Assembly (NCBI GenBank): GCA_002395965.1
Contig: DGVT01000034.1
Coordinates: forward strand, 11,391 to 35,318
Direction of reading: 5' to 3'
Source: Porphyromonadaceae bacterium UBA4277
GTDB taxonomy: Bacteria > Bacteroidota > Bacteroidia > Bacteroidales > Muribaculaceae
DNA: 23,928 nt
Positions 15,260 to 22,205 of this stretch are shown here, piece after piece. The number at the start of each line of letters is the position of its first letter. The stretch's first letter is position 1. The position numbers were made by a program, and so were the translations under genes. A model generated the notes under the pieces. It did not search any database, was not told where the DNA came from, and was given only the letters and a program-made list of their open reading frames with translations.

Positions 15260-16849
15260 TTACGGCTGGCGAGTCATCGTGAATGTACCATAGGAGTAAT
15301 GATTCTCTGTCGATCCCCAAATATGTGTGAAATTCCCAGTTATACATGTTGGGTTAACAAGGTTGTCAAATGTTCCAGAAAAACCTTTAGAATAATACAT
15401 CGGCCAAGAAGAGCCTGAACTGTCGCTGAAACTTATTGAAATAGATCCATCCTCCTTAATTCTCCAGCTTCCCGAATTTGTGGTGTGTGCCATAAACATA
15501 TAGCCACTAACGTGAGTAAACGTAGCTTTACCATCAGCAGTCAAAACTATTGTAGATAATTCTGGATCCTTTTTTTCATAAATTTCGGTGCAAGACCACG
15601 TTCCGGCCAAGTCGGGCGTAGAGAACGTGATGGGTTCTTCTTGCTGATAGGTGTATTTGCCGGCTTTCACATAGGCGTAGCACTGATAGGTAGTCCAGGG
15701 TCTGAGTCCGGTCAAGGTCACAACCTGCTCCCCGTTGACTTTGTTAGCCTGGAATGTGAGTGTCTTGTTGTCTCCCTTGGCTATCACTCCGCATTCGTCA
15801 ACTGCATCATCCAGTCCGGCAAACGAACAGTTGACCGCAGCCGAAATCAGGGTGATGTCGCTCACCGAGATTGCCGAGCCGGTAGATGGCTCACCCTTTG
15901 TGCAGTCGGTCATCGCAAGCCTCAAGCCAAGGTTCCACATCTTGTAGCTCTTAGCCCGGAAACTACTTCTTACAGAAACACGACAATATTTTGGGTTGTC
16001 ATTCCTGCCGCCGCCACGATGAACAAGATATTCTCCCTCTGCCGGTCCGGTGGGGTTGGTTTGTGGTTCTGAAGTATATTCAGCCAAATAGTCTTGGCAC
16101 CACTCCCACACGTTGCCACTCATGTCGTAGATGCCTAACTCATTCGGCTCTTTGGTAGCTACCGTATGCGTTGCAGAGCCGCTATTATCTTTATACCAAG
16201 CCACGGCGTTAAGGTCGTCGCTACCGGCATATTTGTAACCACGGCTGCGTTTTCCACCGCGTGCGGCATACTCCCACTCGGCCTCGGTGAGCAGGCGGAA
16301 ACGATAGCCGGTCATGTGGTTGAGCGTGTTGACAAACACTTGACAGTCTTGCCAGCTGACGTACTCTACCGGGTAATTGACATCACCTTTATGATAACTC
16401 GGGTTGCTTCCCATCACTGCTTGCCACAATGCCTGAGTGACCTCGGTCTCGGCAATGTAGTAGTCGCTCAGTGTCACTTCATGCACAGGCTTCTCATAAT
16501 CCATCACGTCATCGCCTTGTTCTTCGGTACCTCCCATCATAAAGGTGCCACCGGTCACTTTCACCATGTTGAACGTAACGTCGCCCACAGTGATAGGCTC
16601 TTTTTCTATTTCTGTTCCCAAGATAATGTTGATGATGTGGTTCACGTCGTCCACATCCACGATGCCACTGCTGTCGAGGTCGGCATTGCCCGGGTAGTCG
16701 ACAGCCGTCTTGATGCCAAGGATGATGTTGATAGCTGCGTTCATGTCGTCAACATCCACAATGCCGCTACCGTTAATGTCGCCTTTGATTACACTCCATG
16801 CAGGCACTGCCATCAGCAGCATTGCCAAAGAAAGAAATAGTTTTTTCAT
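15260..16849 (-). CDS. Secreted protein with N-terminal dockerin and SUMF1/EgtB/PvdO-type domain
   Basis: A 529-residue exported protein with a signal peptide at 1-19. Residues 22-78 hold two dockerin-type calcium-binding repeats (GDINGSGIVDVDDMNAAIN and DLDSSGIVDVDDVNHIIN). Residues 85-325 match the formylglycine-generating enzyme (SUMF1) fold: GGTFMMGGTEEQ, AETEVTQALW, PVEYVSWQDC, RLLTEAEWEYAARGG, YDMSGNVWEWCQDY and GLRLAMTD. The closing part has one cysteine (YCRVSVRSSF) and not the cysteine pair of true FGE, so sulfatase activation is unlikely. A fibronectin-like stretch (335-415) and a C-terminal beta-rich, lipocalin-like domain (TWSCTEIYEKKD to the end) follow. The DNA of the last 110 codons looks richer in A and T than the rest. 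No T9SS sorting domain was seen. Function is unknown. Confidence 0.85.
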   Translation of the reverse strand: MKKLFLSLAMLLMAVPAWSVIKGDINGSGIVDVDDMNAAINIILGIKTAVDYPGNADLDSSGIVDVDDVNHIINIILGTEIEKEPITVGDVTFNMVKVTGGTFMMGGTEEQGDDVMDYEKPVHEVTLSDYYIAETEVTQALWQAVMGSNPSYHKGDVNYPVEYVSWQDCQVFVNTLNHMTGYRFRLLTEAEWEYAARGGKRSRGYKYAGSDDLNAVAWYKDNSGSATHTVATKEPNELGIYDMSGNVWEWCQDYLAEYTSEPQTNPTGPAEGEYLVHRGGGRNDNPKYCRVSVRSSFRAKSYKMWNLGLRLAMTDCTKGEPSTGSAISVSDITLISAAVNCSFAGLDDAVDECGVIAKGDNKTLTFQANKVNGEQVVTLTGLRPWTTYQCYAYVKAGKYTYQQEEPITFSTPDLAGTWSCTEIYEKKDPELSTIVLTADGKATFTHVSGYMFMAHTTNSGSWRIKEDGSISISFSDSSGSSWPMYYSKGFSGTFDNLVNPTCITGNFTHIWGSTENHYSYGTFTMTRQP

Positions 16850-16892
16850 TGTTGTGATTATTAAAGTTTATGTTTATTCTATTTTTGGTATG

Positions 16893-16924
16893 CAAAATTA
16901 CATCGATTTTTGAAAAAAAGCAAA
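16893..16924 (-). promoter_or_regulatory. Promoter of the dockerin/SUMF1-like gene
   Basis: On the minus strand, TTTG (16921-16924) is followed after 20 bases by TAATTTTG (16893-16900), an exact consensus fit. The box ends 44 bases before the ATG at 16849. The gene is thus transcribed on its own and not from the SGNH gene upstream. Confidence 0.7.
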
Positions 16925-17156
16925 CTCGAAGAGAAAAAACAATTGATTCAATAACGAATACTAACGCGAGTTCGACGAAATTACCATCAGCAAATCAGCA
17001 TGTTAGCTGCTTCCCCTCCGCGCGACAGCTTCTCCGCTAAGTTAGATGAGGTTAGGGGGAGGGTGTCAGCTTCGCGGGTTGGGGGGGGCGTGTGGTTCAC
17101 GCAAAGGGCGGCATTGCACGGTAATCTCGACTGGAAGTCGGGCATTTGAGTAACCG
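16925..17156. other. Non-coding spacer with a G-rich block
   Basis: About 230 bases between the SUMF1-like promoter and the second 205-bp element. No gene was found. It has an inverted pair CCCTCC / GGGAGGG (about 17015-17020 and 17055-17062) and a run of eight G at 17091-17098. I see no recognised function. Confidence 0.4.
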
Positions 17157-17361
17157 GGGTGTGTCATAATTCTATTTCATAAGGCTTTGATTGAATTTTG
17201 AGATTACGTCACTGATATAGTGCATCTTCGAAGCACCTTTTAAGTCGCTGTCTCTCACCAAGCTGCGCACATCTTCGATGTTGCTTGCATGGTGTTAAAG
17301 AAATGGTCGCATCTTCGATGCGCCTGCGTTTTCAACGCTTTTTCTGAATTATGACACACCC
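17157..17361 (-). mobile_element. 205-bp MITE-like element, copy 2 (opposite orientation)
   Basis: The second copy of the element at 3401-3605, of identical length and inverted. Both 16-bp ends match perfectly here (GGGTGTGTCATAATTC at 17157-17172 and its inverse at 17346-17361). Read on the minus strand, the first 140 or so bases differ from copy 1 at only about six positions and contain the same four hairpins. The remaining 50 bases (17173 to about 17220 on the plus strand) are unrelated in sequence until the terminal repeat. It lies downstream of the SGNH gene and upstream of the SUMF1-like gene. No coding capacity and no certain target-site duplication are seen. Confidence 0.75.
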
Positions 17362-17424
17362 ACCAGTAAACTACCCCTCAGCGCACTCGCTGGAGGCAAT
17401 CACATCACAACACACTTCGTGCCG

Positions 17425-18795
17425 TCACTCGGCGTGGAAGCGCGCATATGCCTGCTGGCCGTGGACTATGGCGTCGTAGAGCAGTCGGGCCAGCCGTGCA
17501 CCACCCTTGAAATTAATATGCGTGTAGTCGAGATTGGCCTCATGGTTGCCTACCATGCGCACGATGCTTCCCTCGCCGCCCATGGCAGTGTAGAGGTTCC
17601 AAAAGGCAGTGCGGGTGTCGTAGGCAATGCTCTGCTGCACGTTGATGAGGCTGAGCACGCCGCGCAGTGTGCGATAGCTGCCGCCATAGCGCTGCTCGCG
17701 GTCACCCACGCTCACGATGAGAAATCCCGTTTCGGGCATGCTCTGCTTCATCTGCTCGATGGCCTGCGTCATGTGCTGACGATAGGTGGTGTAGTCGCTG
17801 GTCTTCTTGCCTGCCACGTTCAGGCCGAACATTATGATCACGAGGTCGTAATGGCGCGCACGGTCCAGGTCACTGAGCATCTTGGGGGTGATGTGCCCTA
17901 AGTGCAGGCCGCTTGCCGAGCGCAGGCCGAAGTTATCCACCACCACGCCCTGCTGAGGATCCATCGATGCACCTAAATACACCAGGTTGCCCGAGGGGTT
18001 GTTTACGGTCCATCGCACGCGCCCCATGCGCCCGGTGGCCGTGACGGCAGCCACGTCGCCTGCCGCCGAGGCATTGAAGTGCTGCATGTCGCCACCGTTG
18101 AGCAGCGCGCTCATGCTTGCCGTGCCGGTTCCTGCCATGTAGAACGTGGACTGCGTGCAGGTGTCGAGCAGGCTGAGGTATTTAGTCACGCCTCGCAACT
18201 CCACCCACGCTCCGTTGCTGCCGGTGAAGTAATGGCCGGTGAGGTTGGCCCATGCTGTGGAGTAGGCATGGTGGTCGTTGGCGCTGTGCTCGGTCCATCC
18301 GGCAAAGCTGTGCCCCACGCTTCGTCTGAAGCCCGGGTTTTGCGAGCTCGCGGGCACGAAACCCACTCCGCAGCCGCCGTAGTGCTGCTGGAGCAACTGC
18401 CGCAGGTCGGCAGTGAAGATGTCGCCCTCGATGTAGGAGTCGCCCAGCACGGCAATGCGCACCGGCCGTCCCAGGGTTTTGACCTTTGTGAGGGCATCAT
18501 ACAGGGGCTCGATGCCCTGGCGTGTGGCATCGCTCATGTCGTCGATGCAGGTGATGCCGGCCGGGCAGCTGTCGGCCGCCCATTGAGCTGTGCTGCCGGT
18601 CCTGGCCACTGCGGCAAGGCTGTCGGTGGTCAGTGTCTCGATGCTGTCGTTGCCCGGGCGGATGTCGGCCAGCAGGTCGATGCGCCGCATCTGCCAGTCG
18701 CCTATTTGCAGCTCAGGCAACCAGTAAAGCCCCAGCAGTGCGAGCACTGTGAGGAGCACGATAAGTACGACCGAATGAAGAAAACCCTTTTTCAA
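17425..18795 (-). CDS. SGNH/GDSL-type hydrolase, membrane-anchored
   Basis: A 456-residue protein with an N-terminal hydrophobic helix (residues 8-26), so it is anchored in or exported across the inner membrane. The SGNH esterase motifs are visible: block I IAVLGDSYIEGD with S120 as nucleophile, block III MFGLNVA with the Asn, and block V LDYTHINFKGG with D423 and H426. In Bacteroidota such proteins are often partners of MBOAT acyltransferases and add or remove O-acetyl groups on glycans or peptidoglycan. An MBOAT gene lies 2.4 kb downstream on the same strand. The start is a TTG at 18795. It begins MKKGFLHS and is preceded at once by an in-frame TAA; the next Met (about residue 36) would lose the whole membrane helix. 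Confidence 0.85.
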   Translation of the reverse strand: MKKGFLHSVVLIVLLTVLALLGLYWLPELQIGDWQMRRIDLLADIRPGNDSIETLTTDSLAAVARTGSTAQWAADSCPAGITCIDDMSDATRQGIEPLYDALTKVKTLGRPVRIAVLGDSYIEGDIFTADLRQLLQQHYGGCGVGFVPASSQNPGFRRSVGHSFAGWTEHSANDHHAYSTAWANLTGHYFTGSNGAWVELRGVTKYLSLLDTCTQSTFYMAGTGTASMSALLNGGDMQHFNASAAGDVAAVTATGRMGRVRWTVNNPSGNLVYLGASMDPQQGVVVDNFGLRSASGLHLGHITPKMLSDLDRARHYDLVIIMFGLNVAGKKTSDYTTYRQHMTQAIEQMKQSMPETGFLIVSVGDREQRYGGSYRTLRGVLSLINVQQSIAYDTRTAFWNLYTAMGGEGSIVRMVGNHEANLDYTHINFKGGARLARLLYDAIVHGQQAYARFHAE

Positions 18796-18846
18796 TTATG
18801 AATTACGAATGAATAATGAATAATGAATAATTAATAATTAATAATG
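18796..18846. repeat. AT-rich TAATGAATAAT repeat tract next to the SGNH start
   Basis: About 50 bases made of GAATAAT and TAATTAATAAT steps, right up against the TTG start of the SGNH gene. Tracts with the same core TAATGAATAATTAATAAT lie at 21652-21686 and 22214-22247, and one in inverted orientation at 19332-19361. Confidence 0.65.
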
Positions 18847-18891
18847 GTCACAAATAACGATTCGTTAAAAACGATTGCTGACACTGAATAA

Positions 18892-19257
18892 TTAAATTTG
18901 ATTCGAGTTCTTTGACGTTTTTATAATAGAAGTCAACAATTTAGCTATTTCATCACAATCCTTAATCATACTTTCATATTGTTTGCCATTAATATAATTC
19001 GTTTCATGCAACAAATCAAGCCAATATTGTGTTTCACAAGTTTCTTTTAAGGCAGTTGTCATTTTGAATGTGAAATCGCTCTTAGAATACCCATAAATCG
19101 CCTCCCTAACATTAGCCCCTATACTGGTTCCACTACGTAAAATCTGATTAGCTAAAGCATTGATGCGTTTGCCTCCAAGATACTGATATAAATTGATGAT
19201 ACGTATGGCGAAAGCTTTTGATTTGTAGGCTATAAGATTATCTTCAACCTCTTTCAT
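18892..19257 (-). CDS. Four-helix-bundle protein (S23/IVP family)
   Basis: A 121-residue, nearly all-helical protein of the family first met as the open frame in 23S rRNA intervening sequences. Typical stretches are AYKSKAFAIRIINLYQYL, LANQILRSGTSIGANVREA, SKSDFTFKMTTALKETCETQYWLDLL and SMIKDCDEIAKLLTSIIKTSK. These proteins form four-helix bundles that assemble into oligomers; their role is unclear. Here the gene is not inside an rRNA. Its DNA is clearly richer in A and T than the neighbouring genes, and it has TAAT-type repeat tracts on both sides (18796-18846 and 19332-19361), which suggests arrival by transfer. The start is the ATG at 19257. Confidence 0.88.
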   Translation of the reverse strand: MKEVEDNLIAYKSKAFAIRIINLYQYLGGKRINALANQILRSGTSIGANVREAIYGYSKSDFTFKMTTALKETCETQYWLDLLHETNYINGKQYESMIKDCDEIAKLLTSIIKTSKNSNQI

Positions 19258-19331
19258 GACTTCGACGCAAACTGATTGTCAACAAAATAACAATCAATAA
19301 ATTATTGCTATAAAAGAATCTGTGTCAAAAC

Positions 19332-19361
19332 CATTATTCATTATTAATTATTCATTATGAA
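19332..19361. repeat. AT-rich repeat tract, inverted copy, between the four-helix gene and deoC
   Basis: Thirty bases of ATTATTCATTATTAATTATT type, the reverse complement of the tracts at 18796, 21652 and 22214. It ends directly at the deoC stop codon. Confidence 0.6.
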
Positions 19362-20315
19362 TTAGAAAGGTTTAGCATCAGAGTGCGTGAACGACTGGAA
19401 GAGGGCGTTGGCGAGGCTGCTGGCCCCGATGCGGAAACGCTCGTTGGTGAGCCACTCTTCGCCTAACACTTCCTTGACAATGGTGTAATACTTCACGGCA
19501 TCTTCGGTGGTGCGAATGCCTCCCGAGGCCTTGAATCCCACCACATTGCCTGTGCGGTTGTAGTACTCCTTGATGCACTGGCACATGACGTAGGCCGCCT
19601 CGAGCGATGCGCCGGGGTAACCCTTGCCGGTGCTGGTCTTGATGAAGTCGGCACCCGAATACATAGCCAGGATGCTTGCGCGGCGAATGGCCTCGGGCGT
19701 CTTGAGCAGTCCGGTTTCAAGAATCACTTTCAGGTGCCTGTCGCCCAGCACTTGCTTGATTTCGGCAATCTCGTCGCACAGCTCTTCCCAAGCCTCGTCG
19801 CGGAAGTAGCCCACGTTGAGCACGATGTCAACCTCGTCGGCACCGTCTTGCACAGCAAGTGCCGTCTCGGCAATCTTGGTCTCGAGGTGTGCCTGCGATG
19901 AGGGGAAGCATGCGCTGCACACGGCAATGTTGACGTTGCTCACTTCGAGCTGTGCGCGGGCAATCTGCGCAAAGTTGCTATAGACACACACGGCAGCCAC
20001 ATTCTTATATTGTGGGTACTGCTCGTCGAAGTCGTTGACATGCTGCACGAAGTGTGCCACACTGCTCTCGCTGTCGTCGGTGTTGAGTGTGGTGAGGTCA
20101 ACGCAGTTGAGCAGGAACTGATGCACCTGCTCGTTATCGTTCTCGGCATAGTGATCGGCCAGAATGCTGTCGATTTTTGCCCGGATGTCGGCCTCATCGG
20201 TGCTTACCTCGCTGGTGTTCACAACAAATTCATATTTGCTCTCGTGGTCGTGTGAGTGGTCGTGACCGCAGCCGCAATCGCAGTGGTCATGCTCGTGGTG
20301 AAGATGTTCGCTCAT
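19362..20315 (-). CDS. deoC: Deoxyribose-phosphate aldolase with His/Cys-rich N-terminal extension
   Basis: Splits 2-deoxyribose 5-phosphate into acetaldehyde and glyceraldehyde 3-phosphate in deoxynucleoside breakdown, in the cytoplasm. The protein has 317 residues from the ATG at 20315, against about 260 in E. coli. The TIM-barrel core shows DGADEVDIVLNVGYF (with the conserved Asp), VILETGLL, GADFIKTSTGKG with the Schiff-base lysine K226, and VGFKASGGIRT with the second active-site lysine K262. Residues 4-24 are unusual: nine His and three Cys alternate with acidic and Gly residues (HLHHEHDHCDCGCGHDH), which looks like a metal-binding tail. A further stretch of about 45 residues joins it to the barrel. 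The promoter appears to lie just upstream, and the preceding operon ends in a terminator. Confidence 0.94.
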   Translation of the reverse strand: MSEHLHHEHDHCDCGCGHDHSHDHESKYEFVVNTSEVSTDEADIRAKIDSILADHYAENDNEQVHQFLLNCVDLTTLNTDDSESSVAHFVQHVNDFDEQYPQYKNVAAVCVYSNFAQIARAQLEVSNVNIAVCSACFPSSQAHLETKIAETALAVQDGADEVDIVLNVGYFRDEAWEELCDEIAEIKQVLGDRHLKVILETGLLKTPEAIRRASILAMYSGADFIKTSTGKGYPGASLEAAYVMCQCIKEYYNRTGNVVGFKASGGIRTTEDAVKYYTIVKEVLGEEWLTNERFRIGASSLANALFQSFTHSDAKPF

Positions 20316-20346
20316 GATTTTTGATGGTTTTATTTGTTTCAAAGTG

Positions 20347-20354
20347 CAAAATTA
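20347..20354 (-). promoter_or_regulatory. Possible -7 box of deoC
   Basis: Reads TAATTTTG on the minus strand, an exact match to TAnnTTTG, 31 bases before the deoC ATG. The -33 region falls in the terminator hairpin and has no clear TTG, so support is partial. Confidence 0.5.
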
Positions 20355-20360
20355 CACAAA

Positions 20361-20387
20361 AAAAGTACGCGCCGCGTGGTGGCGCGT
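20361..20387 (-). terminator. Rho-independent terminator of the rbfA/LolC-like operon
   Basis: On the minus strand, ACGCGCC and GGCGCGT form a perfect 7-bp GC-rich stem (20367-20387) with a 7-base loop, followed by AC and seven T. It lies 35 bases after the stop of the permease gene and just before the deoC promoter box. Confidence 0.8.
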
Positions 20388-20421
20388 AAAATTGTATGAA
20401 ATATTTTCAACAGTTAACCTC

Positions 20422-21645
20422 CTACAATGTGTTTAGGCGCCTGCGCATGATGAGTGTAGTCACTGCCGAGGTAATCAGTCCGATGACAGCCACCAAAGCA
20501 AAAACCACGATCACGTCGGTCCATATCACGGTCACGGGGTAGGCCTGAATAATCATCGTCTCGGCATCGCCACTGAGTTTCAGCCAGCCGAATGCTTGCT
20601 GCCCTAAGCACAGCAGCAGTCCGAGCACAACTCCTATCGCGGCTCCTGCCAGCGTGATGATCCAGCCCACCGTCACAAAGATGCGTGTGAGCTGCTTGTG
20701 AGTTGCCCCCAGGTTGTGCATGGTGATGATGTTGTCGTTTTTCTCGATGATGAGCAGCGACAGTGTGCTGATGACGTTGAACGTGGCAATGAGCAGGATG
20801 AATGCCATCAGCAGGAATGCCATCCACTTTTCGATGTTCACCAGTCGGAACGCGGTGGCCTGCTGCATGAGTCGGTTTTTCACGTCGTAGGCCGGCCCCA
20901 AGGCATGTTTTATCTCGGCTATGGCTTGCTGCTCGTTTGCCATGTCGTCGAGTGCCACCTCGATTGCTGTGGCTTGCGTGTCGTAGTCGAAGAGCTTCCG
21001 GGCCACATCGAGGGGCACATAGATCAGGTCGGTGTCATAGGCATTCTGCTGCAGCTGGAAGATGCCGGCCACAAATAGCGAGTCGGCGGTGAAAGCGCCC
21101 ATGGGATTCGACAGGTTGATGCGCCCTTGCCGTTGCGGAGCATAGAGCTGGAGCATGCGCAGGTATCCCGGCCTCACATGCAGCCTCATTGCCGGCCCCA
21201 CGCCCACCACGGCATAGGGCGACACCTGGTCGTGCATTGTCCATGAGCCGTCCACCATCACGCTGTCGATGGCTGTGAGGGTGTTATAGGCATCGGGCAC
21301 GCCCTTTAGCCTGACCGGCATCTGATAATCGGCAAAGATGGCTAAGGCATTGTCGATGACCACAGGCATTGCTACTCGTGTGTGTGGCAGTGAGCGCACG
21401 GCAGTGAGCACGCTGTCGGCATTAGTGATTACTTTGCCCTGCACGGGCGTGATGGCAATGGGAGGGTCCAGGATTGCCAGCCTGCTCATGATCACTCCTG
21501 TGAACCCGTTAAACACGCTGAGCACACACACTAAGGCCGCAGTGGTGACCACCACTCCCAGCATCGAGATGATGGAAATGATGTTTACCGCATTGTGGGC
21601 TTTACGCGCCACGATGTAGCGCAGTGCTATCTTGAAGAGAAACAA
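20422..21645 (-). CDS. ABC transporter permease of the LolC/LolE (FtsX-like) family
   Basis: A 407-residue inner-membrane protein of the lipoprotein-releasing permease family, which with LolD takes outer-membrane lipoproteins from the inner membrane. The N-terminus (FLFKIALRYIVARKAHNAVN) is the typical cytoplasmic start, followed by helix 1 (about 20-45), a large periplasmic domain (46-270) and three C-terminal helices: WMAFLLMAFILLIATFNVIS, WIITLAGAAIGVVLGLLLCL and DVIVVFALVAVIGLITSAVT. The start is a TTG at 21645. No in-frame ATG exists nearby upstream, and the next Met (residue 28) lies inside helix 1. Upstream is a repeat region, then rbfA. A terminator follows the gene. The ATPase partner is not in the window. 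Confidence 0.9.
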   Translation of the reverse strand: MFLFKIALRYIVARKAHNAVNIISIISMLGVVVTTAALVCVLSVFNGFTGVIMSRLAILDPPIAITPVQGKVITNADSVLTAVRSLPHTRVAMPVVIDNALAIFADYQMPVRLKGVPDAYNTLTAIDSVMVDGSWTMHDQVSPYAVVGVGPAMRLHVRPGYLRMLQLYAPQRQGRINLSNPMGAFTADSLFVAGIFQLQQNAYDTDLIYVPLDVARKLFDYDTQATAIEVALDDMANEQQAIAEIKHALGPAYDVKNRLMQQATAFRLVNIEKWMAFLLMAFILLIATFNVISTLSLLIIEKNDNIITMHNLGATHKQLTRIFVTVGWIITLAGAAIGVVLGLLLCLGQQAFGWLKLSGDAETMIIQAYPVTVIWTDVIVVFALVAVIGLITSAVTTLIMRRRLNTL

Positions 21646-21651
21646 GTTTTT

Positions 21652-21686
21652 ATAATTAATAATTAATAATGAATAATTAATAATTT
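21652..21686. repeat. AT-rich repeat tract upstream of the LolC-like start
   Basis: The sequence is made of TAATTAATAAT and GAATAATTAATAATTT steps, seven bases before the TTG start of the permease on the minus strand. It joins directly to the GC-rich 9-bp minisatellite. The same AT-to-GC junction (AATAATTT then GGG or AGG) occurs at about 22240-22250. Confidence 0.65.
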
Positions 21687-21848
21687 GGGACTGCTGGGGC
21701 TGCTGGGACCGCTGGGACTGCTGGGACTGCTGGGACTGCTGAGACCGCTGGGACCGCTGAGACCGCTGAGACTGCTGAGACTGCTGGGGCTGCTGGGACC
21801 GCTGGGAGTGCTGGGACCGCTGGGGGCGCTGAGGCTGCTGGGGCTGCC
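21687..21848. repeat. 9-bp minisatellite, 18 units
   Basis: Eighteen head-to-tail copies of a 9-base unit with consensus GGGACTGCT, varying only by substitution (GGGACCGCT, GAGACTGCT, GGGGCTGCT and similar) and never by insertion or loss of a base. It fills most of the gap between rbfA and the LolC-like gene. Translated stretches from it (Leu-Leu-Gly type) are not a real protein. Confidence 0.85.
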
Positions 21849-21869
21849 TCGGCTGGCTCGGCGGGGAGG

Positions 21870-22205
21870 TTACTTTTTCAGTAGTTCGTCGATGTGGTCG
21901 ATATAGTCGAGCGAGTCGTCGATGAAGAAGCTCAGCTCGGGCGTGCGGCGCAGCTGATGTCTCACTCTTGCTGCCAGGTCATATCTGATGGCAGACACGT
22001 TGGCATTGATGTTGGCGAGCAACTCCTGGGCTCGTTCGCTGGGAAAGATGCTCAGGTAGGCTCGCGCCACACTCAGGTCGGGCGACACGCGCACGGTGCT
22101 CACGCTCACCAGCACACCGCCCATCTTTGCCGTTTCGAGACGGAATATTTCGCTCAGTTCTTTTTGTAACAGGCGGGAAATGCGTTCTAATCTTGTTCCT
22201 TGCAT
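21870..22205 (-). CDS. rbfA: Ribosome-binding factor A
   Basis: A 111-residue protein that binds the 30S subunit during late 16S rRNA 5'-end maturation and cold adaptation. It has the type II KH-like fold: RLERISRLLQKELSEIFRLE at the N-terminus, the central strand VSVSTVRVSPDLSVARAYLS, then ANVSAIRYDLAARVRHQLRR and the family motif RTPELSFFIDDSLDY near the end. The length is usual. The rbfA then LolC-like permease order is, as far as I know, common in Bacteroidales. Here the two are separated by 224 bases of repeat, which is unusual for operon neighbours. Confidence 0.94.
   Translation of the reverse strand: MQGTRLERISRLLQKELSEIFRLETAKMGGVLVSVSTVRVSPDLSVARAYLSIFPSERAQELLANINANVSAIRYDLAARVRHQLRRTPELSFFIDDSLDYIDHIDELLKK

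Noticed and set aside
11641..16849. SUMF1-like protein as activator of the neighbouring sulfatase-superfamily enzyme
   Set aside because: The enzyme at 11641-13434 is of the Ept type with a threonine nucleophile and no formylglycine motif, and the SUMF1-like domain lacks the catalytic cysteine pair.
9..17012. The 12-mer AGCATGTTAGCT near the window start and again near 17000
   Set aside because: In a window of this size several shared 12-mers are expected by chance, and the surroundings do not match.
17376..17396. Hairpin CCTCAGCG/CGCTGGAGG after the SGNH gene as a terminator
   Set aside because: The stem needs a bulge and no T-run follows on the minus strand; not enough for a call.
18079..18801. 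A 240-codon open frame on the plus strand
   Set aside because: Antisense to the SGNH hydrolase, which has all family motifs; its composition reflects the GC-rich coding strand opposite.
21685..21906. Open frame coding Leu/Gly/Pro repeats
   Set aside because: A direct read of the 9-bp minisatellite that runs into antisense rbfA; no family, no start context.
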